From NCBI GenBank assembly GCA_002320935.1, contig DCLG01000021.1:24551-31502 (forward strand): 6,952 nucleotides of DNA, given 5' to 3'. A program made the position numbers and the translations under genes. Source of the DNA: Pedobacter sp. UBA1654 (GTDB lineage: Bacteria > Bacteroidota > Bacteroidia > Sphingobacteriales > Sphingobacteriaceae). The notes below the pieces were generated by a model. The model did no database searches, was not told the DNA's origin, and worked only from the letters and a program-made list of their open reading frames with translations. Below, one piece after another: positions 1 to 6,630 of the stretch; the first letter of the stretch is position 1; each line of letters opens with the position of its first letter.

Positions 1-1
1 A

Positions 2-2473
2 CCCGCCACTCAACAAGCTGCACCTTCCTTAAAAGTCTCCGGCACTGAGCTCGATTATTTCAATCCCAGAGAATATATCATTGGTGGTACAACCTTAAGC
101 GGGACAAAATATCTCGACAAAGATGTTATCATTACCTTATCCAAGTTGATCAAGGGTGAAACCATCACCTTGCCTGGAGAAGCTACCTCAAACGCTATAA
201 AAACGCTTTGGGGAAATGGATTGTTTGATGATATTGAAATTAATATAACCAGACTGGAAGAGGACAGTGTATTCTTTGATATTCAGGTTGTGGAGCGTCC
301 TCGCTTAAGCTCATTTGAACTTGTGGGTGTAAGCAAATCTCAAAACACAGATATTCTGGAGCGCCTGAACGCTAAATCTGGTAAATCAATTATTAACGAA
401 AATCTTTACAACAGTACATCCACCACAATTAAAAAGTACCTTTCTGATAAGGGATACTTCTTTAGCAATATCGACTATAAAACTAAAGATGATCCAAATG
501 CAGAAAACAGCCAGATCTTGCAGGTTAACATAGATCGTGGTCGGAAGGTAAAAGTTCGAAAAATTAACTTTACCGGTAATAAGGAGTTTACGGATGCCAA
601 ATTGAGAAAGTTCCTTAAGAAGACCCGCCAACAGGCATTTTATAAAGTATTCGGTTCCGGAAAGTTCAACAAAGAAAAGTACGAAGAAGATAAACTTGCC
701 CTGGTGGAGAAAATGCAGGACAAGGGTTTCCGCGATGCGGTGATCATCAGAGACAGCGTTTATCAGTACAGCGATAAAGCCGTAGCAATAGATATCGAGA
801 TTTTTGAGGGTAATAAATATTACTTCGGTAACATCAATTGGGCTGGTAATGCGAAGTATAGCACAGAATACCTGGAGAAAGTATTGGGCATTGAAAAAGG
901 TGATGTTTTCAGTGAATTAAAACTGGAAAAGAAACTTAGAGGAGATGGTAACAGTGACGACGTTTCAAGTATATACCTGAACGACGGCTACCTGACTTTT
1001 AACGTAGATCCTGTACAGACCAAGATCTACAGCGATACTGTAGATCTTGAGTTGCGCATCTATGAAGGTCCGCAGTACACCAATAACAAGATCACGGTTA
1101 AAGGTAACACGATTACCAACGATCGAGTGGTACTACGTGAGATCCGTACCAAACCGGGAGAGAAGTTCTCCAAGGAACAATTGATCCGTACTGTACGGGA
1201 GATTGGTCAGCTTGGTAATTTCGATGAATCTAAAACTGTACCTACGCCGAAACCAAATCCTGCTGATGGTACCGTAGATATTGAGTACTCGGTAGAAGAA
1301 AAACCATCCGATCAGATTGAATTGTCAGGTGGTTTTGGTGGTGGCCGTGTAATTGGTACCTTAGGTTTAACCTTCAACAACTTCTCTTTAAGAAATATCT
1401 TCAACGGTAGTGCATACAGACCGCTTCCAAAAGGTGACGGACAGAAGCTGAGTCTTAGAGGTCAAACCAACGGATCATTCTATCAGTCCTACAGCTTCTC
1501 GTTCTCTGAGCCATGGTTAGGTGGTAAGAAACCGGTAAGTTTCGGATTGAGTGCTTTCACTTCATCTCAAAAATACAGGATGCAGGGTGGAGGAAACCAA
1601 AGCATCAGAATGAACGGGGTTACAATAAGTTTGGGTAGAAGATTGAACTGGCCGGATAACTACTTCCAGTTGTCGCATTCCATTAATACACAGCAATACA
1701 TACTTGAGAATTACCCGGGTTTCTTGTATACAACTGGTACCTCTTACAACTTTAACCTTACACAAGAGTTGAGCAGGGATTCAAGGGATTCCCCAATTTT
1801 CCCTACAGGTGGTTCTTACTTCAGATTCAGCGTACAGGCAACGCCACCATATTCGCTATTAAATAATACGAACTACGCAACAGCTTCCGATGAACAACGT
1901 TATAAGTTCACCGAATATCACAAGTGGAAATTTGAGTCACAATGGTTTCAGCGAATTACAGGTAAATTGGTCGTGAAGGCACAGGCGCAATTTGGTTTCT
2001 TAGGCTCATACAGCTCTGCGGTTGGTCAGTCTCCATTTGAGCGTTTCAAATTGGGTGGTGACGGTATGCAAGGATTTGACTTCCTTCAGGGCTCTGAGTT
2101 GATCGCGATGCGTGGTTACTCGAATAACTCCGTAATCCCTTTCGGTGCACCAGTAGGAATTGCAAGAAACTCTGGAAGTCCGATCTTTAATAAATACGTA
2201 ATTGAGCTGAGATATCCGGTTATTGCTTCTCAGTCTGCAACTGCCTTTTTGGTGACGTTTGCTGAAGGTGGTAACACCTGGGATAAGTTCAGTGACTTCA
2301 ATCCATTCAACATCAGAAGGTCAGTTGGTGTCGGTGCCAAGATATTTTTACCGATATTTGGATTACTTGGCATTGATTATGGTTATGGTTTTGATAAGAT
2401 ACCAGGTATCCCTGACGCTAACAAAGGTCAGTTCCACTTTAGTATCGCACAACAATTAGGAGGATTTAACTAA
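2..2473 (+). CDS. bamA: BamA/Omp85 outer-membrane protein assembly factor (5' partial)
   Basis: Central outer-membrane subunit of the beta-barrel assembly machinery, which folds and inserts beta-barrel proteins. The frame is open from base 2, so the gene enters from the left; 823 residues are visible and the signal peptide is missing. The TTG at 146 is internal, because POTRA-type sequence (EYIIGGTTLSG) precedes it. In visible numbering I see five POTRA-like repeats at about 24-98, 101-186, 187-275, 276-358 and 361-432, several opening with a strand plus a G-N/G-V turn (FELVGV, INFTGNKEF, ITVKGNTI). The 16-strand Omp85 barrel fills about 435-823. Barrel signatures are SFSEPW, the RDSRDSPIFPTGG region, and MRGY (RGY codons 2111-2119), the Omp85 (V/I)RG(F/Y) motif of loop 6. 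The protein ends GGFN, with the aromatic beta-signal residue penultimate. ompH follows after 6 bases, so the genes are probably cotranscribed. A TamA-type Omp85 is unlikely given five POTRAs and the ompH neighbours. Confidence 0.95.
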   Translation, partial: PATQQAAPSLKVSGTELDYFNPREYIIGGTTLSGTKYLDKDVIITLSKLIKGETITLPGEATSNAIKTLWGNGLFDDIEINITRLEEDSVFFDIQVVERPRLSSFELVGVSKSQNTDILERLNAKSGKSIINENLYNSTSTTIKKYLSDKGYFFSNIDYKTKDDPNAENSQILQVNIDRGRKVKVRKINFTGNKEFTDAKLRKFLKKTRQQAFYKVFGSGKFNKEKYEEDKLALVEKMQDKGFRDAVIIRDSVYQYSDKAVAIDIEIFEGNKYYFGNINWAGNAKYSTEYLEKVLGIEKGDVFSELKLEKKLRGDGNSDDVSSIYLNDGYLTFNVDPVQTKIYSDTVDLELRIYEGPQYTNNKITVKGNTITNDRVVLREIRTKPGEKFSKEQLIRTVREIGQLGNFDESKTVPTPKPNPADGTVDIEYSVEEKPSDQIELSGGFGGGRVIGTLGLTFNNFSLRNIFNGSAYRPLPKGDGQKLSLRGQTNGSFYQSYSFSFSEPWLGGKKPVSFGLSAFTSSQKYRMQGGGNQSIRMNGVTISLGRRLNWPDNYFQLSHSINTQQYILENYPGFLYTTGTSYNFNLTQELSRDSRDSPIFPTGGSYFRFSVQATPPYSLLNNTNYATASDEQRYKFTEYHKWKFESQWFQRITGKLVVKAQAQFGFLGSYSSAVGQSPFERFKLGGDGMQGFDFLQGSELIAMRGYSNNSVIPFGAPVGIARNSGSPIFNKYVIELRYPVIASQSATAFLVTFAEGGNTWDKFSDFNPFNIRRSVGVGAKIFLPIFGLLGIDYGYGFDKIPGIPDANKGQFHFSIAQQLGGFN

Positions 2474-2479
2474 ATCAGT

Positions 2480-3010
2480 ATGAAAAAGTATCTTTTATTA
2501 AGCTTCTTGCTTATTGCCGGACTAACTGCATCTGCACAAAAATTTGCTTATGTAGATTCCGAATACATCTTAAAACACATGCCGGAGTATAAATCGGCAC
2601 AGAATCAGCTTGACGTACTTGCGCAGCAATGGCAAAAACAAGCCGATGATTCCTTTGCGGAGCTGGACAAAATGTACAAGGCTTACCAGGCAGATCAGGT
2701 TCTGTTAACAGATGATATGCGTAAGCGTAGAGAGAATGACATCATTGAAAAAGAGAAAGCCGCTAAAGAATTCCAACGTTCTAAATTTGGGCCGGATGGA
2801 GATCTTTTTCAATCACGTGTAAAGCTGCTTAAACCTATTCAGGAAAAAGTGTCTAACATTATAGCTGAATATGCTAAAGGAAGACAACTTGACTTCATTT
2901 TTGATAAGGGCAGCAGCGCTACAATGATGATCTACTCCAGCACCAGCTATGATGTTAGCAATGACGTCATCACCAGGTTAGGTTACAAACCAGGCGCAAT
3001 AGTTAAGTAA
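2480..3010 (+). CDS. ompH: OmpH/Skp family periplasmic chaperone, first copy
   Basis: Skp-type periplasmic holdase expected to bind unfolded outer-membrane proteins and pass them to BamA. It has 176 residues. Residues 1-19 form a signal peptide: MKK, a Leu-rich core, then an ASA cleavage site before Gln20, with no lipobox Cys. The mature part begins with the family strand KFAYVDSEYILKHMPEY. A charged helical tentacle of about residues 38-102 follows (QKQADDSFAELDKMYKAYQ, RKRRENDIIEKEKAAKEFQ). The return helix includes FGPDGDLFQ and LLKPIQEKVSNIIAEYAK (about 103-134), and the C-terminal strands include LDFIFDKGSSATMMIY. The ATG lies 6 bases after the bamA stop. An AGGAGG at 2458-2463 inside bamA is 16 bases upstream, farther than usual for a ribosome binding site. 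The family assignment is firm; client specificity is inferred. Confidence 0.93.
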   Translation: MKKYLLLSFLLIAGLTASAQKFAYVDSEYILKHMPEYKSAQNQLDVLAQQWQKQADDSFAELDKMYKAYQADQVLLTDDMRKRRENDIIEKEKAAKEFQRSKFGPDGDLFQSRVKLLKPIQEKVSNIIAEYAKGRQLDFIFDKGSSATMMIYSSTSYDVSNDVITRLGYKPGAIVK

Positions 3011-3047
3011 ACACAAAATCAAACATAAAATAACAAACAAGGATAAA

Positions 3048-3629
3048 ATGAGAAAGTTAATTAATGTATTCTTTGTAGCAGCAGGACTTGTATTCACTGC
3101 TAACATCGCGAATGCACAACAAAAGGTTGCACACCTTAATTCACAGACAATTTTGATGTTAATGCCGGAGGCAAAAACTACCCAGACTACTTTAGAGAAT
3201 CTGAATAAAACCAAGTCTGGTGAAATTGAAAAGATGCAGGCTGAATTTCAAACTAAATATCAAGCTGCTATCGCTAAACAAAAAACGCTTAGCGAAGCCA
3301 ACAAAGAAGCTGTAGCGAAAGAACTACAGGCAATGGATACTGAGTTGAAAGATCTTGATACCAGAATTAAAGATGCTTCTGTAAAGGCACAACAAGAACT
3401 GGCACAAAAGCAAGGTGAACTGACCGAACCAATTCTTAGAAAACTTAGCACTGCAATTAAAGCTGTAGCTAAAGAAAAAGGTCTTGCATATGTGCTTGAT
3501 ATCGCTGCACAACAAGATGGCAATAACGTAGTTTATTTTGAGGGTGGTGACGACATCACTGAAGCAGTAAAAACCAAGTTGGGCATTACAGCTACTGCAG
3601 CTCCAGCAGCACCTGCAGCTAAAAAATAA
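3048..3629 (+). CDS. ompH: OmpH/Skp family periplasmic chaperone, second copy
   Basis: Second Skp-like periplasmic chaperone, 193 residues, in tandem with the first. The signal peptide is residues 1-23 (MRK, hydrophobic core VFFVAAGLVFTANI, ANA cleavage site before Gln24). The mature start QQKVAHLNSQTILMLMPEAK aligns with KFAYVDSEYILKHMPEYKSA of the upstream copy. A long helical hairpin, rich in Lys, Glu, Gln and Ala, runs from about residue 44 to 143. The closing strands LAYVLDIAAQ and NNVVYFEGGDDITEAVKTKLGI match the family. It lacks the FGPDGDLFQ segment of the first copy and ends in an Ala/Pro tail (TATAAPAAPAAKK) that the other copy does not have. The 37-base spacer is A-rich, with AAGGA at 3039-3043 four bases before the ATG. 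A terminator begins 22 bases after the stop, making this the last gene of the unit. How the two copies divide labour cannot be read from sequence. Confidence 0.93.
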   Translation: MRKLINVFFVAAGLVFTANIANAQQKVAHLNSQTILMLMPEAKTTQTTLENLNKTKSGEIEKMQAEFQTKYQAAIAKQKTLSEANKEAVAKELQAMDTELKDLDTRIKDASVKAQQELAQKQGELTEPILRKLSTAIKAVAKEKGLAYVLDIAAQQDGNNVVYFEGGDDITEAVKTKLGITATAAPAAPAAKK

Positions 3630-3651
3630 TTTTAGAAAATTAGTGTAAATT

Positions 3652-3687
3652 GCGGATCCAGATTAAATGCTGGATCCGCTTTTTTTT
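3652..3687 (+). terminator. Strong intrinsic terminator after the bamA-ompH-ompH unit
   Basis: A perfect 10-bp inverted repeat, GCGGATCCAG (3652-3661) and CTGGATCCGC (3670-3679), encloses an 8-base loop and is followed directly by eight T residues (3680-3687). This is a textbook rho-independent terminator. It begins 22 bases after the second ompH stop and ends 6 bases before the murI ATG. Confidence 0.93.
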
Positions 3688-3693
3688 GTACTA

Positions 3694-4515
3694 ATGAGAA
3701 ACAATTCTATCGGCATCTTTGACTCAGGCTATGGGGGCTTAACCGTTTTCAAATCGATAATTCCCCAGTTGCCGGATTATGATTACATCTACTTTGGCGA
3801 CAATGCCAGGGCACCTTATGGTGATCATTCCTATGAGACCGTTTACCGATATACCCTTGGATGTGTAGAATGGCTTTTTTCGCAGGGCTGCAGCCTGGTC
3901 ATTCTGGCCTGTAACACGGCATCTGCGAAGGCGCTCAGGACAATCCAGCAGAATGTGCTGCCGCATAAGTATCCTGAACGACGGGTGCTCGGCGTGATCA
4001 GACCCACGGCCGAAGTCATCGATGAATACACCAGATCAAAAAAAGTGGGCGTATTGGGTACGAGGGGTACGGTGAAATCGGCTTCTTACCAGATCGAGAT
4101 TAACAAACTTTACCCGGACATTGAAGTGGTACAGCAAAGCTGTCCGATGTGGGTGCCTTTAATTGAAAACAATGAACATTTAAATCCAGGAGCAGACTAT
4201 TTCGTTAAGACCTATCTGGAACGGCTGCTTGCAAAGACGACAGATATCGACTGTATACTTTTGGCCTGCACCCATTACCCTTTGATCATACCTAAGCTTG
4301 AAACCTATTTGCCGGAGGGTATCAAGCTGTTGAGCCAGGGAGATATAGTGGCTGGTAGTTTGAAGCACTATCTCGACAGGCATTCAGAAATTGAAGCAAG
4401 GCTGAGCCGCACTGCAGGGCAAAAGTTTGTGACCACTGGGGATCCGCTTGTGTTCGACACGTTAGGATCGTTATTCTTCGGATCAATCATAAAATCTGCT
4501 TCAGTAAGCTTGTAA
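3694..4515 (+). CDS. murI: Glutamate racemase MurI
   Basis: Cytoplasmic, cofactor-independent interconversion of L- and D-glutamate, supplying D-Glu for the peptidoglycan stem peptide. From the ATG at 3694 the protein has 273 residues, normal for the family. Signatures are IGIFDSGYGGLTV (Asp10, Ser11), YFGDNARAPYG (about 33-43), LACNTASA with catalytic Cys73, and LLACTHYPL with catalytic Cys192, so both racemase cysteines are present. An in-frame ATG at 3667 would add nine residues (MLDPLFFVL). I rejected it because it lies in the loop and right arm of the terminator, and the family normally begins a few residues before IGIFDSG. No Shine-Dalgarno sequence precedes 3694, as is common in this phylum. 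No clear terminator follows. An aspartate racemase is the alternative within the superfamily, but the motif set fits MurI better. Confidence 0.95.
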   Translation: MRNNSIGIFDSGYGGLTVFKSIIPQLPDYDYIYFGDNARAPYGDHSYETVYRYTLGCVEWLFSQGCSLVILACNTASAKALRTIQQNVLPHKYPERRVLGVIRPTAEVIDEYTRSKKVGVLGTRGTVKSASYQIEINKLYPDIEVVQQSCPMWVPLIENNEHLNPGADYFVKTYLERLLAKTTDIDCILLACTHYPLIIPKLETYLPEGIKLLSQGDIVAGSLKHYLDRHSEIEARLSRTAGQKFVTTGDPLVFDTLGSLFFGSIIKSASVSL

Positions 4516-4591
4516 TGCGCGGTAGGGGCTATATGTGCCTGATCAACAAATGACTGTAATTTTTTACCGGACGCTTCCGAAAGAAGAAATT

Positions 4592-4627
4592 CTTGTTAGG
4601 TTCTAATGTTAATTAGCGGTAAATTTG
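4592..4627 (+). promoter_or_regulatory. Candidate Bacteroidota-type promoter for the PurF-like gene
   Basis: TAAATTTG at 4620-4627 matches the Bacteroidota primary-sigma -7 consensus TAnnTTTG exactly. The -33 element is less clear: CTTG at 4592-4595 lies 24 bases upstream, slightly too far, and TTAG at 4596-4599 lies 20 bases upstream but matches poorly. Transcription would start around 4632-4636, giving a leader of only about 10-14 bases before the ATG at 4646. The short candidate TTG start at 4625 falls within the -7 box, which argues against it. Confidence 0.5.
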
Positions 4628-4645
4628 CGGCTCAAACAACACCTA

Positions 4646-6547
4646 ATGAGCGACCAGATCAAACACGAGTGCGGAATTGCTTTTATTCGTCTTCTAAAAC
4701 CCTTAAGCTATTATCAGGAAAAATACGGAACGGCTCTCTTCGGCCTGAACAAGCTGTACCTGTTAATGGAGAAACAGCATAACAGGGGGCAGGATGGGGC
4801 AGGTATTGCTACCATAAAACTTGACGTTAAACCGGGGCACCGCTACATCAGCAGATACAGATCAATGGCACAAAATGCTGTTGCTGATATCTTCGGATAT
4901 GTTCAGAACAAGTTTGTGAACATTCAAAATGAAAAGCCAGAGTTAATGAAAGATGCGGAATGGCTGAAAGCCAACGTAAGCTTCATTGGCGAGGTATTGC
5001 TAGGGCACCTTCGTTATGGTACCCACGGACAGAACAGCATTGAAAACTGTCATCCTTTCCTGCGCCAGAACAACTGGATGACCCGAAATCTGGTTATTGC
5101 AGGAAACTTCAACATGACCAACGTAGACGAACTGCTTGAGCAGTTATACGAACTTGGACAGCATCCTAAAGAGCAGGCCGATACCGTTACCGTTCTGGAG
5201 AAAATCGGGCACTTCCTTGATGATGAAAATCAGGATCTGTTTGATGCTTATAAAAAAGAAGGTTTAGACAACGTAGCCATTACGCACCGCATTTCTGAAG
5301 GTCTGAACATTGCGAATATCCTTCGCCGTTCGGCAAAAACATGGGATGGCGGATATGCTATTTCCGGAATTGTAGGTAATGGTGATGCTTTTATACTTAG
5401 GGACCCGGCGGGCATCAGACCAGCGTTCTATTATGCAGATGATGAGATTGTTGTTGCTGCTTCAGAGCGTCCAGCGATCCAGACTGCTTTCAATATTCCA
5501 TTCCGTGATGTTCAGGAAATTAAACCAGGACATGCTTTGATCGTTAAAAAGAATGGAAAAGTAACCGAGGAGATGATCCGTGAACCGCTGGAAAAACGTG
5601 CTTGTTCTTTTGAACGCATTTACTTTTCAAGAGGCAGCGATGCAGATATCTATAAAGAACGTAAAAGCCTGGGTGAGTTACTTTGTCCACAGATTCTGAA
5701 TACCGTAAATTACGACTTCAAAAACACAGTATTCTCCTTTATTCCGAATACCGCAGAAGTATCCTTTTATGGTATGGTTGAGGGGTTGCACAAGCATATC
5801 CGTCAGGTTCAGAAAGATGCCATTCTTGGTAAGCAGGGACAGGTAGGCGACGCAGAACTTGATGAGCTGCTTTCATTAAGCCCAAGGGTAGAGAAACTTG
5901 CGATTAAAGACGTGAAACTGCGGACCTTTATCACACAGGATGCGGATCGTAACGACATGGTAGCCCATGTTTACGATACAACATACGGGGTAATTAAGAA
6001 TCATACTGATACCCTTGTTGCCATAGATGACTCCATTGTTCGTGGAACGACGCTAAAACAGAGTATTATTAAGATCATCGACAGGCTACATCCGGTAAAG
6101 ATTATTATCGTTTCTTCTGCCCCGCAAATCCGTTATCCGGATTGCTATGGAATTGATATGTCCAAGATGGGCGAATTCGTGGCTTTTGAGGCTGCAATTC
6201 AATTGTTGAAAGCGCGTGGAATGGATCACATCATTGATGAGGTTTATGAAAAGTGTAAGGCTTCTTTGCAATTACCTAAGGAAGAAATCGTAAATCATGT
6301 TAAAGAGATTTATGAACCATTCACTCAGGAAGAAATTTCTGCTCAAATTACCAAGATTATCACGCCTGAAGGCATCAATGCAAAAGTTGAAGTGATCTAT
6401 CAAACGCTAGATAACCTGCACAAAGCTTGTCCGGATCATACCGGCGACTGGTATTTTTCAGGTAACTATCCAACACCTGGAGGAAACAAGGTTGTTAATA
6501 AAGCTTTTGTAAACTGGAAAGAAGGCAGCAACAAGAGAGCATACTAA
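4646..6547 (+). CDS. PurF-like amidophosphoribosyltransferase / class II glutamine amidotransferase, long form
   Basis: Relative of PurF, which makes 5-phosphoribosylamine from glutamine and PRPP in the first step of purine synthesis. From the ATG at 4646 it has 633 residues, against about 470-510 for classical PurF. The N-terminal Ntn glutaminase domain (about 9-300) has nucleophile Cys9 (ECGIAF) after a short propeptide, HNRGQDGAGIA (45-55), GHLRYGTHGQNS with the Gln-binding Arg123, AGNFNMTNVDEL (152-163) and Asp179. LRDPAGIRP (251-259) and ACSFERIYFSRG (319-330) resemble PurF. The phosphoribosyltransferase domain has RTFI (426-429), the PRPP loop VAIDDSIVRGTT (458-469) and SSAPQIRYPDCYGIDM (490-505); the protein closes with WYFSGNYPTPGG. 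Departures from PurF are an Ala at the oxyanion Asn position, about 25 extra residues near 386-418, and a rewritten flexible loop. A TTG start at 4625 is unlikely because it overlaps the promoter box. The fold is certain; whether it is the cell's purine enzyme is open, so I give no symbol. Confidence 0.88.
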   Translation: MSDQIKHECGIAFIRLLKPLSYYQEKYGTALFGLNKLYLLMEKQHNRGQDGAGIATIKLDVKPGHRYISRYRSMAQNAVADIFGYVQNKFVNIQNEKPELMKDAEWLKANVSFIGEVLLGHLRYGTHGQNSIENCHPFLRQNNWMTRNLVIAGNFNMTNVDELLEQLYELGQHPKEQADTVTVLEKIGHFLDDENQDLFDAYKKEGLDNVAITHRISEGLNIANILRRSAKTWDGGYAISGIVGNGDAFILRDPAGIRPAFYYADDEIVVAASERPAIQTAFNIPFRDVQEIKPGHALIVKKNGKVTEEMIREPLEKRACSFERIYFSRGSDADIYKERKSLGELLCPQILNTVNYDFKNTVFSFIPNTAEVSFYGMVEGLHKHIRQVQKDAILGKQGQVGDAELDELLSLSPRVEKLAIKDVKLRTFITQDADRNDMVAHVYDTTYGVIKNHTDTLVAIDDSIVRGTTLKQSIIKIIDRLHPVKIIIVSSAPQIRYPDCYGIDMSKMGEFVAFEAAIQLLKARGMDHIIDEVYEKCKASLQLPKEEIVNHVKEIYEPFTQEEISAQITKIITPEGINAKVEVIYQTLDNLHKACPDHTGDWYFSGNYPTPGGNKVVNKAFVNWKEGSNKRAY

Positions 6548-6567
6548 TTTTAAATACCCGCATAATG

Positions 6568-6596
6568 AAAGCGTCCTTGCAAAAGGGCGCTTTTTT
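6568..6596 (+). terminator. Intrinsic terminator of the PurF-like gene
   Basis: The core stem GCGTCCTT (6571-6578) pairs with AAGGGCGC (6583-6590), with one G-T(U) wobble, around the loop GCAA (6579-6582), a GNRA tetraloop. Three further A-U pairs extend the base, and a six-T run (6591-6596) follows. It begins 20 bases after the stop. On the minus strand only TTTCATT follows the stem, so termination of the converging exporter gene here would be weak. Confidence 0.85.
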
Positions 6597-6630
6597 AGTT
6601 TTTACCGGTAAAGGAAATCGAGGGCTACAA

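Noticed and set aside
146..148. TTG as the start codon of bamA
   Set aside because: The frame is open back to base 2, and the upstream residues form the beginning of the first POTRA domain, so the true start lies outside the window.
1776..1806. Short internal repeat encoding R-D-S-R-D-S-P in bamA
   Set aside because: This matches the normal conserved RD-x-RD-x-P segment of Omp85 barrels, so it is family sequence and not a recent repeat.
2978..3214. Minus-strand open frame across the ompH-ompH junction
   Set aside because: It overlaps two well-supported plus-strand genes, and its hydrophobic translation is the antisense of a signal-peptide coding region and A-rich spacer. No family resemblance was seen. 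Other antisense frames within bamA, murI and the PurF-like gene were dismissed for the same reason of overlap.
3646..3653. TAAATTGC as a -7 promoter box for murI
   Set aside because: It fails two of the six fixed positions of TAnnTTTG and would start transcription within the terminator stem; the support is too weak to call.
3667..3693. Upstream ATG giving murI nine extra residues
   Set aside because: It lies in the loop and right arm of a perfect terminator hairpin, and the extra residues come mostly from the stem and T-tract. The ATG at 3694 fits the family's N-terminus.
4516..4591. Possible murI terminator or small gene in the spacer
   Set aside because: There is a T-run near 4560-4565 but no convincing stem before it, and no open frame longer than a few residues with a plausible start.
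4625..4645. TTG start for the PurF-like gene
   Set aside because: It overlaps the TAAATTTG -7 box. The ATG at 4646 places Cys9 after a short propeptide, as expected for the family.
4561..6608. TTTTTACCGG direct repeat flanking the PurF-like gene (4561-4570 and 6599-6608)
   Set aside because: Several 10-base repeats are expected by chance in a window this size, and there are no mobile-element genes or terminal inverted repeats to suggest insertion.
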